This document shows, piece after piece, positions 39,701 to 62,873 of a stretch of DNA of 64,000 nt (position 1 is the first letter of the stretch; each line of letters starts with the position of its first letter). A program made the position numbers and the translations under genes. Source of the stretch: Theocolax elegans (Eukaryota > Arthropoda > Insecta > Hymenoptera > Cerocephalidae); assembly GCA_026168455.1 (NCBI GenBank), contig CM047426.1, positions 90,051,986 through 90,115,985 of the forward strand, given 5' to 3'. The notes below the pieces were generated by a model. That model saw nothing but the letters and a program-made list of their open reading frames with translations. It was not told the origin of the DNA and ran no database searches.

Positions 39701-42700
39701 TATTGCATTGGGAAATTGTGTATCATTAATTCATCTAGACTGATACTTTTGTCAGCAGTAATTTAAGTGTTGCGTTTTTTTTTGTTTTAATTAATTTTTG
39801 AGGTATCAGCGCGAATTTTCACAACTATAGTAACATTTCTTGAAAAATTTCTTATAACAGTTATTGTGAAAATTTACGAGAGACGTGAAACAATGCGTAA
39901 CAATGACATAGTCGTGTTTATTCATATCCCTGCGCGTTAACGATGAAATGCATATGAATATATGAAAAAATTCCTACATTTTTTATACGTTTTATCTTTG
40001 TATTTTGCTTGTTCCACATTTCCATGAAAATTAAAACAACCAGAATAAAAATCTTTAATTTTTTTTAAATTTTCTATTTAACAAAGTCTAGTTACACACG
40101 GAGAGGTAAGTTAAATAAAAACTACTCAAAAGTTTGGGGTGAAAAACTGGCGTATGCGAGGTTCTGCAATTTTTCCCAGACGAGTGTTTTGTTTCAGAAT
40201 TTCTACCGCACTGGCTCTACCATTTTTATCCAAAATTAGACAAATGTTCTCTCCGTGTAGTCGACTAATTCGAGATAAGTATAAAATAGTTATATTCGAA
40301 TCCCAAATTATCGGAAGATTTCGTAAATCGTATTAAGTATTCATCCGTCCTTCAAACGAATTGATTAAATCGAAAATAGCATGTACCTAGATATCTACGA
40401 GGTGGTGCGTATAGTAATCCAATAAATAACTGACACCTTTCGATTTGCGGAAATCTTAGTAGAAAAGCTTTGTTAAATCGTTTTATCCCGATCTTAGCCA
40501 CATTATTTCTCATTCGTTCCTTCTCTCTTGATATATATATACACCTAGATTCTCGTTCCCCTTCGACCGATGATACACAGAAGGGTTCGAGTGAACATCC
40601 CAGAACAGGGAGAAGAATCCAAGTCTCCCTCGTTCTACGGTGTCTAAATGTGAGTGTACGTATATACGCGGTCGCTAGCGATACCGAGCCAAGCGAAGCT
40701 TCAATATTTGTGGGATGCTGGATGCTCGATCGATTTGTACTTTGGAATGTGATTATACGTCTACACCTTCTATTGACTATAGGAATTTCAACATTTTTAT
40801 TTAATCGTATATACCAATAATACGTTTTTTATAGATTTATATTGCTACATAATTTCGTGCATGTAAATTCAATCACTCCATACACCACGGAGAAAAATTT
40901 ATGCAAAATTAGTATATTGCTTAATAACGACTGTGCAAACTGTCAGAATTAAAAGAGTACTGAATTCCGTAGTCAAAATTAATAGAAAAATATATAATTA
41001 TTTGCTACACTTTTTGTAAGTTTTACATAGAAAATACACTAACTTTAATTAATTTAGCCAGTACTTTCATTACTAGACAATATATGCATTTTATAATAGA
41101 ATGTTTTTTTCTGAGTGTAAGATGTGTAAAAATTGCAGAATATCTTCCAAAACAAATAAACTTGTACCGTTTACCCTGTAAATAAAAATTAAATAAGAGA
41201 CGTAGAAGAAATTTCAATTTTTCTATATTCACGATGCAAAAGCGACACAAAAAAATAGTACGAAAAAATCGATTTTCTACCTCGCGGAATATCCGTGCTA
41301 ATGTGACAGGCGTCATGAACAAAGTGAAGGCAAGATAGAGAGTTATAGAATCGTCGTTGAAGTATGTAACAGGAAGACAAAGGGACGCGACATGAAAAGT
41401 ATCGAAGATAGGCATAGAGAACGTGCTCCAGATGTAACCAAGAGGTACCTATAAATTTATACGTATAGACGCACGAAAAATGTGATTATGCAAACATGTA
41501 ATTGACCGTGTGCTAAAAAAAAATTGTATAATAACATTATATTAAATCGATTCATCAATTTTTCATTGTACACATCTTTACTTACCTTTTGAATAATCTT
41601 CAACGTAAATAATTAATATTTTTTTAGACCAATCGTAATTGATATTAATTGTGTAAATAAATAAACAAAATAAAATTTAAATTATAAATAATTTGATTAA
41701 ATTAAATGTCTCGTTTTTGTAAAAACAATTTGTAATAAACACATAGATATATGGATAATCATTATTTTGAAACAATCTTATAAGTATTTATTTAGCCAGC
41801 GATAGAAAAAAAATTTACACTGTACATAACAAAGTACACTTAGGCCCTTATTCACAAGTATGTATATATATAATCTATTCTGTATTATTCGAAGCTACGC
41901 GCATTATTCTAGTTACTACATAGCGATGAACAACGGACTCTAGACGTTCATTGATTACCTCTATACTATACCTTATATATAAAATTATAATTAAACAATT
42001 CGGTATTTCGGTGTGCCAGTAAGAAGAAAAAAATAGACAATCAATTTTCATTAATGGATAATTATTATTTAAATTAATACAATCTCAGTCAAGTGGTTTA
42101 TATATCCTATGTTCAATTTAATTGATATGACATATACCGTTCTTTTTATTCTTTATCGTCTTAAAAAAATAATCATTGCTAATCCACAATTTTGTTTTGT
42201 TTTTTTTCCCTTATTTTTTTTGTTTACTACTACTTATTACTTTATACCTTCTTAAGCTAGTATCACAATGGCTTAAAACAGTCAAGACTTCTGTTAATCG
42301 CTTTTATTTTCTCAGCTTGAACTTGTGTAGCAGCCTCGTTAAAAACAATTTGAAGAAACGTAATTATCCTGTCAACTAGTGATTTTTTGCTTCGTATTCA
42401 AAGCAAAAAATATAAGAGATTCCTTAATATAAATGTGGTATTCACTAATTAAATAGAAGTTAATTCAAACATTAATGGCAGTTTCATCAAAATATTACAT
42501 CATTTTTAAAAAATGTCCTCAATTTTACATCGATGAACGAAGACCCTTGTATTAATGACAAATGAAGGCACTGCCTTATATTTTATGCCGAGAAATCACT
42601 TATTGTTCGTTCGTATGGATACATAAGTACTACACATTTTTTCTTCGAGAAAGCAAATTTACATATCAATGCTCTTCTTTTTTTTCGAGTTACATACAAA

Positions 42701-43898
42701 ATGACAAAGTAACGCTAGTTTCGACTACGTCTTGTCGACGAGAATAAATTATTACATATTAAAGAGAACAATTGGTTTGAGTTCTATATTTTTTTATACA
42801 AAGAACGCATCTGCTGTGATGCAGTTTGCAGATTGTCTATATTCACTTTCTTTTTTTTACACGCAATAGAAGCTTGCACTTCCTGTCGGAGAGAAAAACT
42901 AATCATCGCTTTTACAAGCAGTCGTCGTATTACTCATGAAAACGGTATTATGATCAAAACAATTGTCCCATTCGCATCTGGTGTCACACTATATGTACAG
43001 ACTTAGCAGTAAGAAAATTTAATTTTTTTACATTGTAGCGCTCAAAGTATATCGACGCTTGCGTCGCTTTATTTGTATAAAGGAAAAGGATTATTAGGTC
43101 CTGTTTCTCTTATTATCAAGAATAAAAATTATTTGTCAAAACTTGACTTTACGTAGAATTAGGAAATTACATCTACTAATTGTAACGTCTTAATTATATG
43201 ACATGCCTCCTTTCTTCCATGAGCATTTATAACGAACTTTCTTACTTAAAAGCTACAATATTTTAGTTCGTAACTGAATGAACTTTCTTATGAAGTGATT
43301 TACCAATGATTACATAAATTTGTGGTTAAATAAACATTTTTAAAACCATGACTTGATAATACTTAGACATGTTAGCATGCAATTATACATTATTATATTA
43401 TTACCTTTAATTAACAACTGATGACAATACAACATAAATAAATATTACTGCATTTTTCTTCGTGTCCCTAATTGTACATACATGCATTAAAAAATACGTA
43501 AAGAAACTTTTAAAATACTCATTTTGGATTCTATGTTATTTAATAATTCATATTGCTCAACTTTTCTCTTTTGTATATTCATGAATATGATACTAAATGA
43601 TTGTTTATTTATTGAAAACGACAACTGTTAAATATCATCAATAGAACTTGTAAATTATCATTATTCTTCATTTGTAATAAATTAGTGGATTATGATTTAT
43701 TACATTTAATACATTTACATCTACAAAAAGGGTAACAATACATTTTGTAGCAAGTGCCAACAATAAACATTTTTCAGTAAAAGTGATTAAATTATAGTAT
43801 ACCCGTATCGTATATTTTGTATTACTTTTTCATAATTTTCTATTATGTTTATAACTTCGTACGAAAAATTATGGAGTATTTGAATGTAGTACTTTGAG
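36716..43898. other. Intergenic AT-rich DNA with scattered GC-rich patches
   Basis: No gene, RNA or transposon recognised. GC-richer patches stand out at about 37560-38050, 38440-38750, 39360-39660 and 40540-40740. They contain short ORFs that resemble no known protein and have no convincing splice-linked partners, so I read them as possible enhancers or unrecognised noncoding exons. The rest, especially 40800-43900, is AT-rich without visible structure. Confidence 0.45.
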
Positions 43899-44645
43899 TT
43901 TATTTAACAGAAATCATTGATCGATTTTTTTAATATTTTAATTTGATACAGATACTATTATTTTGTTTCAATTATTAAAGAAAAATAAGTTAATTATAAG
44001 TACAATAAAAAAATATATATATATACAAAACACTAAGCAAGTATTATTTTTAAATTCGCTTCTATTTAATTGATAGTAATAATAAATTATAAGTTGTTGA
44101 TTTTGACTATGGTAATCAATAATTACATGAAAAGTTAGTGCATAACAAATAGTGTTACTCATTACACAATTGTTTTCTCTTTTCTTTAAAATAATCCCAT
44201 TGCATCAAATTTATGCAAATATTATATTTACAGTATAGTTCCATAGTTAAAATAAGTAATTATTATTTATGTACATATATCAAAAAAAAGTATCGCAATT
44301 GTAAGTAACAGATCTTAAAAGTTTGATGAAAATCCATTCCTACAATTGTCTTTATAATACACAACTATAATGAGTTTTTGTCAGTGTGTACACAAAATAT
44401 TCTGAAATTAGGAATTTGGTGTTGCCCATTGGATCTTTATCATCAGTACATTAATACACATAACTATTGACTTTAAGTATTCATTATTTGCAAAACAAGA
44501 AAAGTGCTATACCAAAAATAAGCATTACTATCCAGCTGTTTTTTAAAATAATATTACATAGTCATCAGTTATTTTGGCATCTTTCGAATTTGAGCCTTTA
44601 ATCTACTTTGCAAACTTGTATACCAATTATTCTTAATCTCAAATT
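43899..44645 (-). other. BRWD3: Presumed BRWD3 3' UTR
   Basis: AT-rich noncoding sequence following the BRWD3 stop codon on the minus strand. The first canonical AATAAA I find on that strand is the complement of TTTATT at 43899-43904, about 740 bases past the stop. Weaker ATTAAA variants are nearer (about 44596 and 44065). The true end is uncertain. Confidence 0.35.
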
Positions 44646-54585
<9,940 letters not shown>

Positions 54586-54820
54586 TTCACTCCTAAATGG
54601 AGGTCAGCCCGTTTAGGTTACAGCGATGGACGAGTACGTAGGTTCTTGTATCACGGCTCGGCTGCATCCTCCGAGCGCAGCGGCTCCATTTTACTCGCAC
54701 TCGCGAGAGCTTTCTATCTCTCTCTTGCGACGCGACGCGGTGACCGTCACTAACCGTCACTCATCTCCAATACACAGTCGTACACACTCGAATGATATTT
54801 TCACTCGATTCTTCTTTATT
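54586..54820 (-). promoter_or_regulatory. BRWD3: BRWD3 5' UTR and promoter region with uORFs
   Basis: GC- and CpG-rich DNA immediately upstream of the BRWD3 start. Read on the minus strand it contains an upstream ATG in strong context (aaaATGG) opening a 12-residue frame, MEPLRSEDAAEP, from 54689 to its TGA at 54651. Further upstream a second ATG opens M-S-D-G-stop. Whether they are in the mRNA depends on the unknown transcription start. Confidence 0.45.
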
Positions 54821-57800
54821 TTCTTCGTTCTTCTATACGCTGTCAACAAACAACAATAATTGCACATACCCATCCATTTTACATTTTTAATCCTACGTTT
54901 ACTTCAACTTTTATTATTTCCCGCGATTTATACATTTATTATTATTATTCGGAAGGAAATTAATTTATTTTGAATATTCAATGATTCGATGACCGTATTC
55001 CCGTTTGGCTAACCTTTACTATATGTTGTATACGCGCGACACGACGACCTTCTGTACCACCAACTACTCATTACATCGTACGCGTATCCACACACACGGG
55101 ATTAAATTATTCAAGCATATGTTTCGCTATTAATTCAATTTTAAATATTTAATATTTTTATTTTTATACAATTACTATTTCTGCACATTTTATATACCAT
55201 GTGATAAATCGATGTATCGAATAACGTATATACCGTTATCGTACAAGGGGGCCATACTTACACCACCACTACAGGTGTGAATATCGAATTAATTATTAAT
55301 AATTCAGGATATTTAATTAAAACGCCAAAATTCTAGTTGTTTAACTGATATTGTGCAATCAAATTTACGATTAAGTTCATTCATAATTTGGTCGAACAAA
55401 CGCGCGTTCGAAAATTGCGTTAATTACGATGTTAAACAATTAACTTGCTAATTAAACCATTAAATTTACCCAAATTAATTAATTGCATATTACGATTGAT
55501 TTGTAGTAATACGGCACACACGTTGACCAATACCATTTTTATTGCGAGCATATCGTTTAAATTGACGAACCTAATTAAAAAGTGCTCGGTAAAAAATAAT
55601 AATTGTATATATACACAAGTCTATATATACATAACACTAATGATATTACTACTCTCAATGTAATTTGTTCACCTTTTTTTTATATCCCGTTTATGACCGT
55701 CACTCGCACATCACACACACACATCACACATACGCACACACATATATATATATACCTTACGATCCTCTAGACCAAAAATGAGTTTATAACCTCTTCACGC
55801 ATTCGTACCCAACCCGTGAAACGTACATATATCTATATATTACCTCCGCGAGCGCCGATCGAGTCGCTCATTCACGCGATACCTTCGACCCAGAGATCAA
55901 CGACTCTCCGTGTGATCCGGTGGTGTCTCGAGATCGGTCGGACGAACCCACGAAAAACTATACACGTCACCTTTAAAAATCTTTCGCGCATCTATAAACC
56001 GAAACCACAGTTTTGTTTATACTTTACATTATAGGTTATAATACCTTACATCATATTAGATTATGCGTTCGTATATAGGTATACACCGAGATAAGCGACA
56101 AAAAAATTATTTTTTTTTTCTTTTCCTATGTAGTGATGTAGTTACTCACTCGAGTTTGTACAGAGGCGACAACATGTATATACACGACGTTCGGTTGGGA
56201 ACGCGCGCGCATCTTTCTCTATATAGTGACGATATCGGTTACCGTCACGAGACGCCTTAACCATGGTTGCTTGGCGTTCTCGAACGAAGAAAATGTTGCT
56301 TAACCCGTTTTGCTTCTATATTATCGTTTTTTTTTTCTCTCTTTTTTTTTAACAACAATTGAGCAATATTGCCGAAACAAACGGGATAAAGTAAACGCAA
56401 CATCTTTTTTCGCGGATTAATCGTTTGCATTATTATTATTATATACTATTTAATCGATAATCGCAATTAAGGATTAAATTTAAAAAAAAAAATAACAATT
56501 TCTTAAATATCGATACTATTGAATCTATATTATTAATTTTTAAAACTCTCGATGATTCGTGAATAATGTATATACAGAATAATAAATTTTTAACGTTTAT
56601 ATGGGATTATGTTAGTCGGATGTAAACGAGGACAGTTGCGCGTGCGCAAATGAATCACTCGTGATGGATAGCCAAACGATTTATCAATAGATGTTATTCT
56701 TATGTATACATATGATTAGAACATCTTATTTTTCTGTAAATTTCTTAGGGTTAATAATTCTTATGTAGATATTGTGCTCGTCGATGAGAAAATTCTTTCT
56801 TCCTAATTTTTCCGTATGCTGATGTGAATCTTACGCGACTTTCGTCGTGCGCGTATACAGCTTGTTGGTATATAGAGGGTGAAAGCGATGAGAAAGAAAA
56901 CATTGGGTTATAATAGTATAAGATTGCGCATACACGAGTTACTATGCTCTATATGTATATTACAATTTTAGATAACGACAATTTACTTTTTTCCAATAAA
57001 TATTAGCAACATTTTATTTTTTTTTTCAAGATATCGATACAAAGTATCTATTTATTAAATTAAATACTCCGTGTTTACATTATGCAGGTAAATGCTAAAC
57101 AACAGTTTGATAAGCAAATGCGCCTGTTGTAAAGTGCAATAATTAGTATTCGTGGAATTCGCATGTGTATGATTAAAAAATTTAAATTTATTAGTCAATT
57201 TTTATTCTTCTATTCTATTTGAGGATGTTAGATAATACGTTCGAATTTAACGATTTTTCAAATTGTGTACAACAATTTTTACGAACGAACGCTTTTTTTT
57301 TTTTAAGAATTAAATGCTTGCAAATAAAAGTGTGTATATTCTTATATGTTTTTGAATGCACGGGTGCACGTGTAAATTAATATATCTATGTTATCTATTT
57401 TTAACAACCTTAATGTACTTAACCGAACTAATACAAATTCAAAGAGGAAACTTATGTGCGTCTATTGAGGCTATTATTTAAATTTATTTAAATTACGTGC
57501 AACATTTCCGAAAGAAATTCCTTTAACCCTTGCGAACAGTAGATGTTAAAATTTTTCTGTGCTATTTATTTTCCACGGAAGATTTAGCGTATTATTTTCA
57601 ATTATTATTTTAGTAAATGTAATAATTGCAATAATTTAATTTTTCAATAAATCCAAGAAATACTTGGGTGATCAATTTAATTAGGTTCGATTTACATGTA
57701 TATATATATATAGACCAGTATATAATGAATGTATAAATTATAGGTTTTCATCATTGTCTTTTTCGATCAAACTATTTTTCTATATATATAATTGATTCTG

Positions 57801-58440
57801 TATTCGTTTTAATAAATATTCAAGATTTTTTAAATTTATATGAAATAATTATTATTATTTCGTGAATATATAAAATATTTAACACACTAGAAAGAAAGAA
57901 AACAACACAATTAAGTGCATTTAAAAGCTTAAGGACGCACGGTATTATAATCTTTTACTAATAATTTTAATAAAAAATAATTTGTTGGTTTGACTAATTG
58001 TCGTCGAGTATGCGGGGAAGGCCGAATTTTCGCGCATAAAACAATAAAGTGTATAGCTAAACAAATAGATAAAAAACTAATTAAAAACGATAAAATAAAT
58101 TATTTCCATTTAAATTTTTCCTATACGTAAAAATGTAGACATCAAAATATATTGTTAAATTTATATAATGTATTAATGCGGAAAAATATATTACTTAAAG
58201 TATAAATATCGAACTTGAAAAAAAGAAAAATAATGTGCAAAACAACAAAATTAATATAAAAAAAATAAGTAAATAAAGTAAAACACCTTATTTAGAAGAA
58301 AATAAAAATTGTCGGGACAATTGTCTTTGATTGCATTAATAAAAATAAACAGCTTGGGTTTTAGATAAAAGTATATAGAGGGATAGGGAAGCCGAAAATT
58401 GCACACCTTGTTAAATAGCCCTCTTAAAACACCCCATTTG
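54821..58440. other. AT-rich spacer between divergent BRWD3 and DHDDS
   Basis: No recognisable gene. Mostly AT-rich with short (TA)n and (CA)n tracts near 55712-55755 and one GC-richer patch at about 55845-55960. Short ORFs here match nothing known. From about 56280 to 58440 I see nothing but AT-rich DNA. Confidence 0.5.
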
Positions 58441-59314
58441 AGTCATAAGCAGAGTATAATTTTAAGGAGAACGTCTCGCTCGCTTTGCTTTTCTCTTTTT
58501 CAGCGGCAGCATTGTAAAATGGTTGGTCGGATTCCCGCGGAAAGGAGAGCCGAGAAAATCAGGTGAACCTACAATCTTGCCACGTCCAAATTTTGGGATT
58601 GCAATAAAACTGATGGATAAAAAAATGAAAAATGAAAAAAATGACGGAAAAAGAGTATTTACTAGTAATAATCGAGTAAACACCTGTTGGTGTAGATCGA
58701 GTATTATCCTCGTTAATTGCATATACGTTATCAACAAGGTTATCGGATCGGACTATTGTAACAGTCGCCTTAGCCGGGCGGTCAGATGTTCGGACGTGTG
58801 GCTGAGTGCCATTCGCGGCTACGAGGTGCGCGCGCGCTCGCACACTCCTCGCGAACGAAACTCCGGGTGAGATATACATGTGCATATACATATATATATA
58901 TACATCTAAGAATACAGGGGAGGTTATTAAATACCACTAATGACAAGGTGGTTTACAGTCGAACAACCACGGACGCGGACGCTACGAGTAATACACGTGA
59001 CTCCCAACGTGACAGCAGAGGTATACAATACATTGTCTTGGGTCCATTTATTTATTAATTATGATTTAAATACACCTCTGTTGACACTCTGACATATACC
59101 GTGTTTTCAATGTGTCACATGGGCGTAATATTGCTACGACTTATATCAGTTTCTATTAGACTGATAAGATAACCCAAATCAATGGATACTTGTTAAATTG
59201 TTAATTTACTGTTATAAATTACATTTTATTCAACTATTTAGTTGAGTACACCTAAGGTTTTACTATCGAGCAGTCATATGCTTCCAAGGATAGACAAGTA
59301 CCATTGTAGAAAAT
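58441..59314 (+). promoter_or_regulatory. DHDDS: DHDDS promoter region and candidate 5' UTR exon
   Basis: A CpG-rich island at about 58740-58866 ends at a strong donor, CTCCGG|gtgaga (gt at 58867-58868). A good acceptor, tttattcaactatttag, ends at 59241, 73 bases before the DHDDS ATG. Joined, these would form a 5' UTR intron of about 375 bases, a common layout for housekeeping genes. A possible small exon between tttttcag (ending about 58502) and a gtgaac donor (about 58562) is also visible but unsupported. Splice sites are read directly; transcription is inferred. Confidence 0.4.
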
Positions 59315-60667
59315 ATGTCTTGGATAACAAATTGTACTCTAACGTGGCTTCAGTCCATAGCTATTAAAATATTGAAAACCGGACATGTGCCCAAACATTT
59401 AGCTATTATTATGGATGGTAATAGAAGGTATGCCAAGAGTGCTGGAGTTGCAAAGCAGGAAGGACACAAGAAAGGGTACAATTGCATCATAATATTTTGT
59501 TTAAATTCATTTTTTCATACTTACATACAAGATTTCATCCACTTTTTTAATTCATACACATCTTAATCGTTATTTAGTTTATTTACTTTTAAATCAAAAT
59601 ATAATAATTATATTAATTTTGTCTTTTATAGATTTGACAAACTCACTGAAACGCTTCAGTGGTGTTTAGAATTTGGCATTCCAGAAGTAACAGTTTACTG
59701 TTTTAGTATAGAAAATTTAAAAAGGAGTAAAGATGAAGTTGACAATCTCATGGATATTGCTAAGGAAAAATTCCAAAGAGTATTAGATGAAAAGTAATGG
59801 TTTCAATTTTTTAATTTTGCCTTGTGTTATTTTAATTAAGTGTTGAATATATTGTTTAATAATGAAATTATTAATTTCCAGAGATAAATTAAAAGAGCAC
59901 GGTGTATGTATTAGAGTTATAGGTAATTTAACTTTTGCACCTCACGATCTTCGCAAGCTTATGTTAGAATCTATGCGTGCCACTAAAGATAATAACAAAG
60001 TATTTTTAAATTTAGCATTCTGTTATACGTGTAAGTATGAGTTACTATTTATTCTATATAAAATTTTTATCATCAGATCATTTTAATTTTTATTTTAAAT
60101 CAAACTAACTTTTACTTTTCATGCAAACTTTTCCATTTTATTTTTATAATATGTTTACAGCTAGGGATGAAATTACTGTCGCAGTAAAAGATGTAGTCAG
60201 GAGTGTAAAAAAAGGTGACATAGCAGTAGATGATATAGATGAGAATCTTATTTCCAAGTGCCTTTATACGCACAACTCTGAAGATCCAGACTTACTTATA
60301 CGTACATCTGGAGAGGTTCGCTTTAGTGACTTCCTAATGTGGCAGGTATGCAAAAAATAAAACTAAATCTATTAGATGTTAATTATTTGGAAGACTCTAT
60401 TAACTATTTAAAGAATTTTTTCTATTTCAGACAAGTTACACATGTGTTTATTTTACAAAAGTTTTTTGGCCCAAATTTAGTGCCTGGGACTTGATTTTTG
60501 CAGTGTTTTATTTTCAAAGGTGTTATAGTGATACAATAAGAATGAAAACTGACTGTCAAGATAAAGTTTCTACATTAGATTATAGAACTCGAAGTTTTGT
60601 TAATAAAATACATCAAGAAAGGGAAGTAATGTTAGAAGGGATTACAACTGCTGCGATAACGAACTGA
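59315..60667 (+). CDS. DHDDS: Dehydrodolichyl diphosphate synthase catalytic subunit
   Basis: Five coding exons, all GT-AG and in phase: 59315-59475, 59632-59793, 59882-60030, 60161-60345, 60431-60667 (894 nt, 297 aa). The protein starts [10 protein letters not shown] and contains the cis-prenyltransferase signature [11 protein letters not shown] with catalytic Asp34 and the DGNRR diphosphate-binding loop, then [17 protein letters not shown], and region [20 protein letters not shown] (Arg205-Thr-Ser-Gly). The enzyme adds isopentenyl units in cis to farnesyl diphosphate at the ER, with the partner NUS1/NgBR, making the dolichol precursor needed for N-glycosylation. It matches human DHDDS from start to the last helices but is about 36 residues shorter at the C-terminus (297 versus 333). 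The ATG at 59315 aligns with the human N-terminus MSWI. Confidence 0.96.
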
Positions 60668-60685
60668 AGATAAATATTATTTTTA

Positions 60686-60715
60686 AATAAATTGTTGGTG
60701 TCATGTTACTGTGTG
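60686..60715 (+). terminator. DHDDS: Likely DHDDS poly(A) signal
   Basis: AATAAA 19 bases after the stop codon, followed by a G/T-rich stretch. Use of this site would give a very short 3' UTR; the signals at 60938 and beyond are alternatives. Confidence 0.45.
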
Positions 60716-60896
60716 CATTATATAAAAATATAATTTAAGTAAGAATGAAACCAGTAAAACTTTCCGTTTGAAAGCATGTAAAGAAGGAATGTAAAAATAA
60801 TTTATAAGACTTTTAAAAGGTGAAAGAAATATCCATTTTAGTAAATTATTAAAATCGGTATATTTTTACAACAATATACATAGTTCGTGATAAAAA

Positions 60897-60928
60897 CTAT
60901 ATATATATGTATATATATATATATATAT
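60897..60928. repeat. (TA)n microsatellite
   Basis: Alternating TA with one tgta interruption, directly followed by poly-T and AATAAA at 60938, in the DHDDS 3' flank. Confidence 0.75.
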
Positions 60929-62873
60929 TTTTTTTGTAATAAATTTTGTTGATTTCATTTTGTATAAATATCATGTATTAATTATCTTAAAAGGTTAATT
61001 TTTGTTTATAAAGTATAATTTTGAAAAAAGTGTTTTATGATTTATGTACAGATATATATGATTAAAAAAGAACTTCCACATTTGTAATATTTATGTACAA
61101 TAAATTTTTTTTTTTTCATAAGTTTTTCTTCATAACTTAAAAATTATGATTCTTAATAATATTTGCAAAAATATGTTGAATAAAGTACTAAGAATCAGAC
61201 AAGATTTTTCGTTATTTTTTTTACTAAATATTCAAATTTTAAATTATACTAATAATTTTAATATATTATTTAATTCAATTTAATTTAATATTTAAATATA
61301 TTATATTGCAATTAGTAAAATTTTATATAAATTAATATAAAAATGAATAAACAAATAATAGAAATTATAAATGTATATACTCTTAATTTGAAACAACGAA
61401 ATACATCTGATGTTCAATTGGCTTTTTAAATGTGTATAAATCAATGATTTTAGATATTAAACAAATGTTTCAATATGTAAGTTGATTGGTATAAATATGT
61501 ACATGTACTATCTTTCAAAAATAGAAAGTTATATTGTAAATAGATATTTTTACTGGAAAAGCAAAATAAAAATATTATACTATAAATATAAAAACAAAAT
61601 AATTCGTTGCTTTCGCAGGTATACAGTAAAGGCTGGAAGCATTAGCTATGTAAACAAAATTAACACATTAATTATAAATAAATATAAATAATAGTTACAC
61701 ATACATGATTCATTAATGGTTTACATTTGAAGATTGGAAAGTGTAAAAACAGGAATAAGTTTTTTAATTGGATTTACAAATACAAATTCATAATCCAACT
61801 TTATACAAAAACGTATAAATTAAAATAATAAATTTTATAATTTACAAATATTTTTAAAAGAAATAATTAAAATAATCATTTGTAAAATAAAAATTAATTG
61901 ATCCATTCATCAGTAATTGATAGTAACATTACTTCATACAATTAATTTTTCATTGAAGGATTATAAAAATGATTTGTTTTAGATGAAATTTCTGGTAATG
62001 CAGAGAAGCATTAACAGCTAAAATATTTTTGTGACTAAATTCGAAATGTAAACCCCTGTATAAAAACGTGAATTTTTGTGAAAATTCATCTAAAAATATG
62101 ATTTTTTTATAGATTACTACTTAATCATGCCATGATTTTAGATATTTACAATCGCAATTGTTCGAAAATACGTGCATTTTTTAATAAAGCAAATATCAGC
62201 TATCAATAGTATGTTAAGAAATATTAATAATTCAAAATAAAATGTCACAATTATTCACATTTTTATCACAAAGATACCTTCACCAGACTAGTTTACATTA
62301 CAGACGAAAACGTTCCCATAATGTCGTTTATAGTGATTGTTAGAAACAAATTATTTCATTTGAATGATCGTAACAGGTCTATCACTCATTTGGATCTATA
62401 ATCACGTAATAAATCACATTACAATATTACATAAGTTTGTAAAGTTACGATACAACAGTTTTATGCAAGATACGTTTAACAAAAAATAGCTACTTAGATA
62501 TGTAAAAAACAAATAATAATCTTTAAACCAAATTAATAAATATATGATCACTTATAATCAAAACTTGATTCAATACATAATAATAAATATTCAAAAATTA
62601 CATTTAAAAATTTACTAAAAATTATTTTAAATTTACTTATGTATAAATATTATACATTATAAAAAATTATTATTTCGTAAATATTGAATTAAAAAAGTAT
62701 TAAGTCGTTAAATTTTATAAACCGTATGCCACAAACTTACTTTAAAGACACTGATACTATATATCAGATTTTGTAACGTAATTTAATTACGTGATTGCTT
62801 TAATAGAGTACAATAGTTTCTCACTGAAATTATCAGAAAAACGGACACAATCAGTCCATTTTTCATGATTCAA

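Larger units (their letters stand above)
60668..62873. other. Convergent 3' region of DHDDS and hook
   Basis: AT-rich noncoding DNA between two convergent genes. A likely DHDDS poly(A) signal is AATAAA at 60686-60691, followed by the GT-rich ttgttggtgtcatgtt; later AATAAA copies lie at 60938-60943, about 61100 and about 61180. A (TA)n tract fills about 60897-60928. The ORF at 61482-61691 is low-complexity and not credible. The hook 3' UTR must also lie here, but its end could not be fixed. Confidence 0.5.

Noticed and set aside
58523..58870. 115-residue ORF upstream of DHDDS
   Set aside because: It begins with a non-ATG codon, crosses apparent splice signals and shows no family resemblance; the area is more likely promoter and 5' UTR.
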